A stretch of DNA of 64,000 nucleotides from Phlebotomus papatasi. Taxonomy: Eukaryota; Arthropoda; Insecta; Diptera; Psychodidae. Location of the stretch: positions 36,642,627 to 36,706,626 of the forward strand of contig NC_077223.1 of assembly GCF_024763615.1 (NCBI RefSeq), written 5' to 3'. Each line of letters begins with the position of its first letter. Positions within the stretch are counted from its first letter, which is position 1. The translations under genes were made by a program, and so were the position numbers. Below are positions 10,842 to 19,648 of this stretch, piece after piece. The notes below the pieces were generated by a model that made no database searches, was not told where the DNA came from, and worked only from the letters and a program-made list of their open reading frames with translations.

Positions 10842-11300
10842 CTCCGGCGTCTTCATTGATGCTTCCGGACAATTTTCTTTGTCTTTTTCCTGTAGATCTT
10901 CGGAATTGAAAGACTTCAGCAGATCTGGAATCTTTGAGGCTTGATCAGAAATGACGGAGCTTATGTTGGATGCCTCGTCAATGTCCGGAGAGGTTGACTT
11001 CACCCGCAGAATATTGCGAAAACTGCACTTTAGTCCGTCTGAAAACCAAGATGGATTAGCAACAGGGAAAAAAGCTTCCTTGCTGGGATCTTTACCATTT
11101 GCTAAGTCTTCCTCCTCCACAGGACTGTATCGAATGGGGCTCATCGGACCCAAATCCGAGTCCTCGTCAACAGTGAGGCACATATTGGCAGTGTTGCATC
11201 GACCGAAGAGGGATCTCTTCCTCTCCGACATCTGAGGCGTTGGAGTATGGCGACTTCCGCGGGAAGAGTCCGCCACAGGCTTCTCCGGAGTCACTTCCAT
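10842..11300 (-). CDS. First coding exon of an acidic, KENCP-containing protein; possibly Cdc25-like
   Basis: The exon gives 153 residues, then a clear donor (CCGGAG then GTAAGTGCTTT) at 10841-10840 in phase 0. The ATG at 11300 is the first Met after an in-frame TGA in the spliced leader and has G at -3 and +4. The peptide is Ser/Thr-, Asp- and Glu-rich, with several S/T-P sites (VTPEKP, HTPTPQ, MSPIRYSP, KSTSPD), an RKRSLFGR stretch near residue 30 and KDKENCP near 141. S/T-P sites and a KENCP box are also found in the regulatory N-terminus of Drosophila String (Cdc25); this resemblance, from memory, is the only basis for the tentative name. No catalytic-domain exon (HCEFSSERGP-type) exists in the remaining 10.8 kb on this strand, so intron 1 would run past the window edge. 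It could be another cell-cycle substrate. Confidence 0.6.
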
Positions 11301-11316
11301 GGCATCTAGAGACTTT

Positions 11317-11386
11317 CTGCAATTTTAAAAGGACTTCTCTAACTGCTCCATACAAATTGGGACATTAAATTAATCTCTGAACTTAC
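11317..11386 (-). other. 70-base intron in the 5' leader of the KENCP gene
   Basis: On the minus strand the upstream leader ends TTGAACTAG then GTAAGTTCAG (donor at 11386). The acceptor is TTTTAAAATTGCAG, ending at 11317. The size is normal for a fly intron. The leader exon upstream of 11387 lies in about 11387-11500; no TATA box is evident. Confidence 0.6.
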
Positions 11387-11627
11387 CTAGTTCAATATGA
11401 GCTGTCTTTTATTAAGAAAACCCACAAAATTTCACTCGAAATTCAACAAAATCAAACGCTCAGAAACAATAAAATTTAAGGTTATGTGATTTGAAACGTC
11501 AGAATTACGCGCAATTCTCATCCTTTGGATAAATTTCCCCTCCATGGATAAAACCCCTGCAAAAAAAGCCAACGCAACATAACCTCAAAAGTAAATAATT
11601 CTCCAAAAAATACATTTTCAACTTAAT

Positions 11628-11633
11628 TTTATT
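11628..11633 (-). terminator. Polyadenylation signal of NHP2
   Basis: AATAAA on the minus strand lies about 14 bases after the NHP2 stop codon. This gives a very short 3' UTR, and the next gene's leader begins just beyond. Confidence 0.6.
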
Positions 11634-11646
11634 GCAATTATACTTT

Positions 11647-12177
11647 TTACGATGGAACAGGGAGATGGACCAATTCATTTGAACATTCATCGAAGAGTTC
11701 TTTGTATTCTGGATGTTCTCTGACCAAAACTGTGACAGATGCCCTCTTTACTCCCAGAGCATTCCCCAAATCTGATTTGCTGGGCACATAAACGTACGGA
11801 ATGCTCTTCTCTTCGCACACAGCCGGTAGATGACAAATCATATCAATGGGACGAACATCCCCTGCGAAGATAACAAGCCTAAAACAGATTCCCTATGAAA
11901 TCTCAAGCAATGCAACAAATTTTGTTCTTTCTTACCCGGTTTCTCCCTTCCTGAGACGCTTCTGCACATCCTTCAGTCCATTTCTCAGATAGGTTTTCTG
12001 CTTTGTGGCCTTCTTGATCAATTTGAAGCACTTTTTAGCCAATTTCTTAGATGCCATGGGCTTGGCAATTGGTGTCACGTAAGCCAGCTTTTCTTCATAA
12101 CTTTCCGTGTCTTCCTTTTTAATAACCACTTCCTCTGGATTCTCTGTCACATCAGCTTCCTTTTTAACTTTTCCCAT
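11647..12177 (-). CDS. NHP2: NHP2, H/ACA ribonucleoprotein subunit (L7Ae family)
   Basis: Two exons, 12177-11936 and 11878-11647, with an intron of 57 bases (donor GTAAGAAAG, acceptor CTGTTTTAG), encode 157 residues. Across the splice the reading runs KGETG-LVIFAGDVRPIDMICHLPA, the L7Ae/NHP2 RNA-binding core. It is followed by VYVPSKSDLGNALGVKR, which contacts the kink-turn in family structures. The N-terminus is lysine/glutamate-rich (about residues 1-35), as in fly NHP2, and the C-terminus is short. The start is the ATG at 12177 (AAAATGG context); the codons just upstream are in frame but contain no ATG. Known role of the family: a core protein, with dyskerin, NOP10 and GAR1, of nucleolar H/ACA snoRNPs that guide pseudouridylation and rRNA processing. 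Length and motifs look complete and functional. Confidence 0.95.
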
Positions 12178-12199
12178 TTTGATTTTATAGTGCAAAAGC

Positions 12200-12885
12200 A
12201 GAGAAAATACCTTACGAAAGAAAACACGTGTTCACAAACTGAAAATTGTAAACAAACTGGGACTGTGAGTCTCAATGTTTTTTAAGGCGCATGGATTGTT
12301 GACAATGCTGGATAACGGCTGGCGGCTGAAAATTTTCTTAGCCGAGCCGATATTGCTTTTAATTTTATAGCATTTTCTGTATGCTTCAATAATATTTTAA
12401 AAAAAATGATTGTAAATAAAACAACGGAATAATTTAATAAATTATGATTAATCTATCAATGGATTTATCATTTAACCCATTTAACCCTTTCAGTAAACAT
12501 CAGAGACCAGAGCAAACGTGGAGGCCATTTTGATACGGAATTTTACATAAAAATGGTAAAAATTTCGGTCTTCCTTGTATTTTGCTCACATACATAAAGA
12601 ATACTATATACATACAGAAATCCTTAAGAGTTTAGTATTATAAGTTATTATAAAGACCTCTATAATACACGTGGAGGAGAGAGCGAAAATGGCACATATC
12701 ATCCTATGCTTTAGCCTTAGAATATGTGCCGTTTTTCCTCTGAGCTCCACATATGTGAAAAAAATTATCGTTAAAATGAAACATTTTGAAATATATTGCT
12801 TCTACATACAAAAATCTTGACTTGACAATGCCCTTTTTAGACAAAAATTTCTAACAAAGGTCAGAGTGAAGGTTAAAATTAAAGC
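12200..12885. other. Intergenic DNA upstream of NHP2
   Basis: The presumed NHP2 promoter lies in the first 100 bases (a CACGTG E-box at about 12226). No TATA box at a useful distance is seen. The rest is AT-rich, with no gene recognised. Confidence 0.35.
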
Positions 12886-13372
12886 AGATAGTGAACGGAA
12901 AAATAGACCTTTCTTGACTTTTTTTCTTTAATTCTTCAAAACGTTTCGAGGATGGATGTCCTCTTAATCAGGTTTCGAATATGGAGGAAAAATCACGTAC
13001 AGGTGGGAAAATCTGCTGCTGCCAGGGGCATGACATTTCCTATGTTTCCCATATGTTTCTAACGAGCCAAAAAAACTTTTGAGTTTATTAGCTGTTTTCT
13101 GTCATTGTAGAATGAACTAGCAAAAAATAATAATACAAAATAAAAACCAAATTTAATTACGAAGAGGCAACCGAAAACCGTAAATTGGCAACCTACGTGG
13201 TTTTGGAGATATCTCGTGAAATATGTACGAAAACAGGGAAAAAATTACACTAAAACCGGTCGCATTTTTCAGAGCCAATGTCACCCCCCCCCCCCTGGCT
13301 GCTGCACTGCACTTGAACTTTTTTACAATTCTTCACTCTGACGTTCACCATCCAATGGACTGACACCGAAAA
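12886..13372 (-). repeat. Dispersed repeat, copy A (hammerhead-like core degraded)
   Basis: On the minus strand this reads TCGGTGTCAGTCCATTGGAT, then CAGAGTGAAGAATT, CCCACCTGTACGTG, TTCGAAACCTGATTAAGAGG, ATCCTCGAAACG, and ends near GTTCACTATCTGCT. The same order, on the plus strand, makes copy B at 28036-28275. Copy A is interrupted by a 277-base MITE. The conserved part contains an RNA-fold candidate described at copy B. Confidence 0.7.
13022..13298. mobile_element. MITE inside repeat copy A
   Basis: The ends are inverted: CCAGGGGCATGACATT on the left and AATGTCA(C-run)CCTGG on the right. CTGCTG flanks both sides (13016-13021 and 13299-13304), although the triplet repetition makes the exact duplication length uncertain. 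The uninterrupted copy B at 28 kb shows the empty site. No coding capacity. Confidence 0.65.
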
Positions 13373-13725
13373 TTTTTTTTTTTTTTAAAAATGGTTAAAA
13401 TTAAAATTCTTCAATGTTATTTACAATTAGACTACATTAGTGAAATGTGTGGGCAAGAATATGGGTGAAGGATGCATTATGACAGAAATCGTGTGCATTA
13501 TATGGCTTTTACACACAAAGAAATTATGTCCATATTTAAGGAAACTGTATACAATTGTGTTGAAAAACCGCCAAATATGGTCATACATTTCTCCAGCTGT
13601 AAAGATCATATGGGAAGAATTCGAAAATTCCATGACAAAGGCATTTTTTGACAAAAAGTGTGTTCCATTGTGTAGAAGCCGGTCACAAACTTAATCACAT
13701 AAATTCGTGATGTTTAAATTTACTT

Positions 13726-14080
13726 TACAATACACTTCATTCAATCAGTTCTTTTTTAATCGGGTTACATTTAATTCTGTTGGGTGTTACATTTAAAAAA
13801 TAAATAAATGGTGGACAATTCTCACGTTTGGTTTGGTTAAAATTTGTCTTTTGGACCAAGTATGCTCAAATTTGCTATATTTTCTATTGATTTTTTGGGG
13901 ATTCTTGATCATTGATGGTTTTTTGTAGATATTCCAATGATCATGAGTATGTAAATTTATTATGAGTTATCCAAATGCACAAAAATTGTAGATAGATTTC
14001 AAACTGTTTCATGCCCGAATTTTTCGATACTTTGGATGATATTCTGCCCAAAATTCCAAATTGAGAGAATGTCTACTGTA
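13726..14080. mobile_element. Diverged TA-flanked MITE of the TACAGTAGACTC family
   Basis: The left end TACAATACACTTCATTCAAT and right end GAGAGAATGTCTACTGTA are degraded forms of the ends at 33533-33881. Length (355 against 349) and inner ATCGGGTTACATTT agree. No reading frame of interest. Confidence 0.6.
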
Positions 14081-14649
14081 TTTTTCTTCACTTTTTTTTT
14101 GTATCCCCCCTTACCTGTCCCCCCTTACCAAGGTCTTAGGCCTTTAGGCCAATTTTGACCAGTATCCTGTGTTGAAAATCCTTTGAAAACCAAAAAACGT
14201 CCACAAAAATATAAACCAAAATCATCAATCTATAAAATTAAAATATCTCACAAATACTGAGGAAAAACTATAAATATTTAAGACGGGAACCTTACACATT
14301 AATGGCCGTACTGGTATTTTTCTTCACATGATATAGTATTTGCCAGTTACCACCATATTGCAATTCTAACTCCTTCACCGGATGTGCACGCCATTGTGAG
14401 CCTCACAACTTAACGATTGAGCAAAGTCTATTTTCTGCCCATTTCTATCTATTTTTTTATCGAATTTACTTCTTAAAAAATTGTCTTTTACAGCCATCCT
14501 TCCAATTATTTCTAGCTGAAATTCTTTATGATCTTAGCTTCATAAGATTAATGCAAACTATCATGCATTGATGATTTAGGATCAGAAATTAGCGTTTTTT
14601 TGCTCAGATTTCTAATAAATGTGCACAGATTGATTACCAGGTGACTTCA
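14081..14649. other. No gene seen
   Basis: AT-rich sequence with a CCCCCCTTACC duplication near 14105-14130. Nothing else is supported. Confidence 0.3.
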
Positions 14650-14952
14650 AAGCCGCAATATCAGATCTTTTCTCGTGCGGAGGGAAGCACTCCAATCTTC
14701 ATGCATTTTCAGAATTGAGTACTTTTCAAGAAGTACTCAAAAACACCAAAAACACCAAAAACACCTAAAGGGAAGTTTTATATTTTTGCCACTAGCGCTG
14801 ATGTCGCAAATCCTCGTAAATTTCACTAGACCTCATGAATTTAGAAGCCTAGCTTCTTGATTCTCCAAATTTGGGACTAATTCCTGAGAGTATAGACACC
14901 AACCCTCATTTTCTGGCTGATCTCTAAGCCGATGCCTTTGTCTATTTTAGGT
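14650..14952. mobile_element. Partial inverted copy of the AAAATAGACACAGG element
   Basis: The end CCTTTGTCTATTTTAGG (14935-14951) and the inner blocks GCACTCCAATCTTCATGCAT, TTTCACTAGACCTCATGAAT and ACACCAACCCTCATTTTCTG match, in reverse, the element at 53304-53807. The far end is missing. Confidence 0.6.
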
Positions 14953-15164
14953 TCCAAGGCGTACAAAAGCAGTGCAATGCTGTCGGGACTGTCGGACTCT
15001 GGGGGCCAGAGTAATTTACATATATACATACACATATAAATATGACTAGAGGCATGAAAATGTAATCTTATAATGTGATCTTACACTGTTTTCCAGGTTA
15101 ATTATGATCTAATGAAGTCGAAAAAAACATCCATTTCTCATTATCTCTTTTAGTTTAGGCGCTA

Positions 15165-15305
15165 GGTGAGAAAACAGCCAATGAAGAAGCATTTCTGCCG
15201 TTTGGCTTCGGAGGCTGGTCATCAACGCTAAGACGGCGGCAGACGCATGGGAGGGTGGGAAATGTAGAGTTTGAATAAATGGTTATTATTATTATTATAT
15301 TATTA
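15165..15305 (+). mobile_element. 3' end of a retroposon with TTA-repeat tail
   Basis: The block CCGTTTGGCTTCGGAGGCTG, then GTCATCAACGCTAAGACGGC, ends in AATAAATGG and an (ATT)n tail at 15280-15305. The same block occurs on the minus strand at 62875-62965 with a (TAAA)n tail, and partly at 48890-48925. A shared 3' end with a variable simple-repeat tail is typical of LINE- or LINE-mobilised copies. No reverse transcriptase is present. Confidence 0.5.
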
Positions 15306-15980
15306 TAACATAAATTTTTTTTTGAAACTCTGCATCTCAAATTCACATTTTTACTTTTTATTTTTTTTTAATAAAATATACAAAGTAGAATGACATATCT
15401 TTCAGTAAAAATAAATTTATTTTAGTGAGACAACTTTAAATCGGTGTTTTTCTTGAAATTGGAAATTAGTTTTTTTGGACACGTGAGATAAAAATAACCG
15501 AGGTCTTGGAAATCGGGCAAAGTAGCGCTACTGGTGTTGGTGGCCCAACAAGGATTCTCTTGTTAAGGGTGCGTTTGTACTCCCAACTTAAGTTCAAGTG
15601 ATCGTATGCAAGAGCGTTATGCCAAAGGAAGGCATGAGTGCTCCATGTCCATAGTCTTATGCACATCGAAAGCCATGTTCACTATGTAAAGATGCACACC
15701 CTTCACCTCCGACTCAAAGGGCTAACCCTAGGTACAAGGCACATTGTGTACCCAATCAGTCTTTAGGAATTCAAAATAACGGCAGGGTCTTTGGCCGCGG
15801 AACCGATTCGTCTTACAGACAAATATTTTTTGTTGCTTTTTCTCTGACCCGTCAAACAAAACTGGGGATAGCAACTAAACGAAGAGTCAAAATGAGTTCA
15901 AACTTTCAAAAGATGTTAGTAAGACTATTGCCGAGGACACTATAGCACTTTTAAATAAATAAAAACTTTGTAATCGCAGT
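15306..15980. other. Moderately complex DNA, unassigned
   Basis: 15465-15830 is less AT-rich than its surroundings, but I see no splice-consistent coding exon, and the 60-residue minus frame has no recognisable family. It may be a fragment of an unknown element. Confidence 0.3.
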
Positions 15981-16374
15981 AGGGTAGAGTCAGTACTTTT
16001 CGCCACCATTAAGCTTGAGGAGCCTCGTAAAGGTGTGATATTTTTGTCAGACTAAAATGAATTTTGTATAAAGATACTTTGAAGCAATATCTATCTATAT
16101 ATCTAGGATACATCTCGAGAATTTTAGAGAATCTCATTGAAAAATATGCATTTTCCCCAATTATACTTGTTTCAGTACTTTTCGCCACCTATTTTAAAAC
16201 GAATTTCAATTAATTTACAGGCGTAATAACGTATTGGGATATTAGAACCATTAGAACAGAACATATTATGAGTGTTGAAAGAAATGCTACTTATTCTTAA
16301 ATGCCTTAAATTAGTTGTTTTATATTAGGTGGCGAAAAAGTGCTTATATGGCGAAAAGGGCTGACCTCTACCCA
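15981..16374. mobile_element. MITE with GGGTAGAG ends
   Basis: The left end is AGGGTAGAGTCAGTACTTTT CGCCACC. The right end reads, in complement, GGGTAGAGGTCAGCCCTTTT CGCC. GTACTTTTCGCCACC also recurs inside at about 16175. The left flank is TA and the right flank CA, so a TA duplication is likely but degraded. Confidence 0.6.
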
Positions 16375-16480
16375 ATGTGATTTTTGTGAAGACCGTCTTG
16401 AAACGGTCTTATTTATTCGAGGGATAATCCCGAGAAGTGCATAATGCCGGGGCTGAGTTCAGTCGCCGGCGTTACCGGCT

Positions 16481-16517
16481 TATAAATTAAATTCAGCCGC
16501 CGCCCGCCGGTTCATCT
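16481..16517 (+). promoter_or_regulatory. Candidate core promoter of the zinc-finger gene
   Basis: TATAAATTAA at 16481-16490 lies about 30 bases before an initiator-like TTCATCT at 16511-16517. That spacing is usual for arthropod TATA/Inr promoters. It stands 190 bases upstream of the predicted start codon, in a more GC-rich stretch. Confidence 0.4.
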
Positions 16518-16702
16518 CTTCGGCTGATTATCCAAAGGTCTATCCATGGACAATTCTCTTATTTTTCCACGGCCATCCGGGACATTTGCCCTTTTTGTCA
16601 ATGTTTTTCTGTGGTCAAAAAATTTAATGGCGAGTGGAAAATTTGCACCCGCCTGACTTTTTTTTCGTGAAAATTCACAGCAAACACCTTAAAATCGGAA
16701 CA

Positions 16703-17910
16703 ATGAGCAATCAAACAGAATTTACAGGTAATCGGACAGTCTTTTTGTGCAAAATTCCTGAGAATTTAATGACATCTAAGCATGGTTTTCCAAAGGTGAA
16801 TACAACTATCCGCAATCAATCTCCACTTTCAAAATTCCCTGCCTGAGGACGGAAGAAGGAACCGGGCAGCAATCTCAAGCATGGTCGGGGTATTCTAGTG
16901 TCCTTGAAGACACATTCGAGCAGCAAAGTACGCCGCATCGGTTCACCAAAGTGCAGGATCGTCTGAATGTTCATAGGCAAAATCGACCGGCTAAACGGAA
17001 GAATGATCCCGGAGCAAGCCTTCCGGGAGGACCCAACAAGATGGATGTGGATCCAGAAGATCCTCAGAATCAACCCAAGAGAAATCGAATGTCGCATGCG
17101 TTGATGGATATGCTAGCAGAGGATCTTCCTGAGGAACTGAAGAGTCTTATGAGTCCTCTCAATTGCAATCTCTGCAACGTGAAGATAAACTCCGTTCTGA
17201 CTGCAAATATGCACTATGAATCGAAAAACCACGAGAAGAAGATCAACAATTGGCTGCAGGACTGGTCTAAGAAGACCGGTCAACCAGTTCCGAAGCGTCA
17301 AAAGGCCAACAAGGAGGGACCAGTTGGGCCCAATGCCTTCCACTGTGAGGTCTGTGACATACCTCTGACCTCCCTGGCACACGCAAGGACTCACTACACC
17401 GGCCGGAAGCATCAACTGGTGATGTCCGGAAGATCCAAGCCATCTGGTTCGGGATATTACAGTCCGGATGGGAAATGGGTGAGGCAGATGACGAAGCCAG
17501 CTGCAGACACTTCTGGACGCTTTGGCATTGGTGAAGCCTTTCAGAAGCCACCAGCACCACCTCCAGCACCGTCCACTTCCAACCAATCCAACTTCTGCAG
17601 CCTCTGCAACATTTCCGTGACTTCAGACTCTCAGATGAAGATTCACCTGGAAGGAGCGAAGCACAACAAACGCCTAAAGGCATCCACAGCTGCCACGTTT
17701 CCCCCTGTGGACGATGACACTGTGATGGAGAGTATCATTCAGCAGCAATCCGGAAACGTCACACCAAAGAGGGATATTTCCATCAATCGGACGCCTTCCG
17801 GGAACTACTACTGCAATGTCTGCGACATTACTGTGGCCAATGAGCATCTCTTCAATCAACATCTCGACAGCAAAAAGCACATGAAGAAGCTTAAAGCATC
17901 CCAATCATAA
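16703..17910 (+). CDS. Four U1/matrin-type C2H2 zinc-finger protein
   Basis: Predicted as two exons, 16703-16727 and 16781-17910, joined over a 53-base intron (donor ACAG|GTAATC, acceptor ATCTAAG), giving 384 residues. The open frame of exon 2 has no suitable ATG upstream, because it closes at a TAA just before 16780. The ATG at 16703 (A at -3) splices into it in phase. Four fingers start at about residues 137, 197, 281 and 353, each of the form C-x2-C...H-x5-H (HYESKNH, HYTGRKH, HLEGAKH, HLDSKKH). This wide His spacing marks the zf-met/U1-like class, as in ZNF346/JAZ, ZFR and ZNF385. Those proteins are known to bind double-stranded or structured RNA, usually in the nucleus. A basic KRNR segment (about residue 108) could be a nuclear signal. 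A proline/alanine-rich linker separates fingers 2 and 3. The short first exon is the least certain part. Confidence 0.85.
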
Positions 17911-18210
17911 AGAATCCTGAATTATCTTGAAAATCTTACAGGTATCCCCTCAATCCCTGCAACACACATGAAACAAGCGTGAAACATGAGATTAATTTGA
18001 AATATGAAACATGCAATTTTTGAAAAACAAACGTTAAAAAAGCAAATTTGCATAAAATTAATTTTACATGAAATGACTATGTAGAAATATTTATTTTATT
18101 AGTAAATAACACGTTCATGTATGATTATTCAAATTTTGCGACCGTATATTTAGATTTTAGAAATTTTGTCAGAAATAGATTCTTTGATGTTGTCTTAGAT
18201 AGATGGACAA

Positions 18211-18216
18211 AATAAA
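18211..18216 (+). terminator. Polyadenylation signal of the zinc-finger gene
   Basis: AATAAA lies 300 bases after the stop codon; it is the first canonical signal in the 3' region. Confidence 0.5.
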
Positions 18217-18368
18217 GAATTAACACAGCTTATAAATTACCAATTTTATGTATTTTTAATTAATTGAAGGAGATAAAAAATATCCTGATAGGAATTTTCT
18301 GATAGGCCACTATATCTCCCGATGAAGGACTTGTCTTCCTTGGCTTCACAAAGACGAAATTTAAGTCA

Positions 18369-18690
18369 TACGGGAGACCGGGGCAGAAGAGCCACCAATG
18401 AAATTTTTCTTTGCCTTATAAATAGAGTAGACTCTCACTCAATTGGCTCTTTTTCAATCGGGCGAAAAATTTTGTTGACAATTTTCACGTTTAATTATGA
18501 TTTAATTAATTTAATTAAGAGCAAAAAGTAACAAAAAAGCGAAGCAATTTCTGATGTCTCACGGCGAAAAGAAACGGCCTTATCATGTCTCGCCGCTTGT
18601 TGTTTGCATTGGTCAAATGATTTACAGTATTGTGTGTTTTTTTCTAAAATAGCTTGAAAAGCGCTTTTCTCGTTTTCTCACTTTTCTCGC
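18369..18690. mobile_element. Truncated copy of the GGGAGACYGGGG element, with nested fragment
   Basis: The left end TACGGGAGACCGGGGCAGAA resembles the ends of 49399-50217. The segment 18530-18680 (CTGATGTCTCACGGCGAAAA GAAACG, GCTTGTTGTTTGCATTGGTC, TTTTTTTCTAAAATAG) matches 49720-49905 in reverse. Between them, 18426-18510 is the first 85 bases of a TACAGTAGACTC-family MITE (GAGTAGACTCTCACTCAATT). Confidence 0.55.
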
Positions 18691-18714
18691 AGAGAAAACG
18701 GTGTTTTACAAAGG

Positions 18715-18850
18715 TGTACCCAGCGAGCACAGTTAGCAGAAAAAATAGTATTTTCAACATTTTTTTTGCTGAATCGGTCAGCTTGTCAGTCAGCAGCTCT
18801 CGAACAAAAAGTGCTAAGCAAATACATGAAAATGGCACTGTTTAGCGCTC
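18715..18850. repeat. Dispersed repeat (CCAGCGAGCACA family)
   Basis: CCCAGCGAGCACAGTTAGC, later CAGCTCTCGAACAAAAAGTG CTAA and ATGAAAATGGC, recur in the same order and orientation at 57856-58020. The function is unknown and no open frame is shared. Confidence 0.5.
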
Positions 18851-18986
18851 GCAGCGGATGATGGCAGAACTAAACACTGTCGGGAGATGGCGCTGAAAAC
18901 CATTTAGCAGATTTTCTCTTTCATTTTTTTTCTTTTACTCTCAAAATGAACTTGGAATTTCCCCTGAAATTATTTATCAACTTGGG

Positions 18987-19648
18987 TGTGGGCTTTACCG
19001 ACCTGTGTAATAAGCAATGACCCGTTAAAGTACTATAACCTTGGATTGAAACACCCCTTCGAGTTTAACAACCAACCTGTGTAATGATAAATAACCCTTA
19101 GAAGTATCCCAATAGTGGAATGAATTACCCCTTTGGTAGTAACACCAACCTGCAAATGGAAAATCTCCTTTAAGATAATCCGGTCGAAATGACCGATTCC
19201 CGCAGGCTCCAGATCTTGGTTGAGTGGCTACAACAATCTGCCTATCTCGAAGACACTCTTGCCGCACTCGGTAAGCCCAAAACCTAAGACGCAAGCGCTC
19301 GCCTTTCCTTTTCTTCAGAGGCTGTCAGCAAAATCTGCTAGCTGGATGTCTGGCGGTCTATCCGGGATATTTCTCCACAAGAACTCAATTTAACTTCTAA
19401 ATTTCTTTATTACACAACTTGATCTAACACCTTTCTAACGATTAACGAAACTAATTCAATCCTGAAGGGAATATTTCATCAATTTTCTTTGAGTCGTTTT
19501 ACACGCGTTGCACTTCTCCTATTGCGTCAGCCACACTCCCTTTTTTACACTGAAGTTTTTCACAAAAAGCCTTACAAAATTCCGTCGCTCAGTCCGCTCA
19601 ATTCAAATGTTTTGACGGTTGGCCTTCTGTTCGTCTTCATTTCCCACA
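18987..19648 (-). repeat. 3' LTR of the BEL/Pao element
   Basis: 662 bases, TGTGGG...CCCACA. AATAAA on the minus strand at 19406-19411 is a likely polyadenylation signal. The last codons of Gag-Pol run 46 bases into this LTR (stop at 19603). Confidence 0.95.

Noticed and set aside
16951..16953. GTG as the start of the zinc-finger protein
   Set aside because: The frame stays open far upstream of it, and a short first exon with ATG at 16703 splices in phase.
19025..19294. 89-residue minus frame, repeated at 25401-25670
   Set aside because: It lies wholly in the LTRs, so the two copies are identical by duplication. No known protein.
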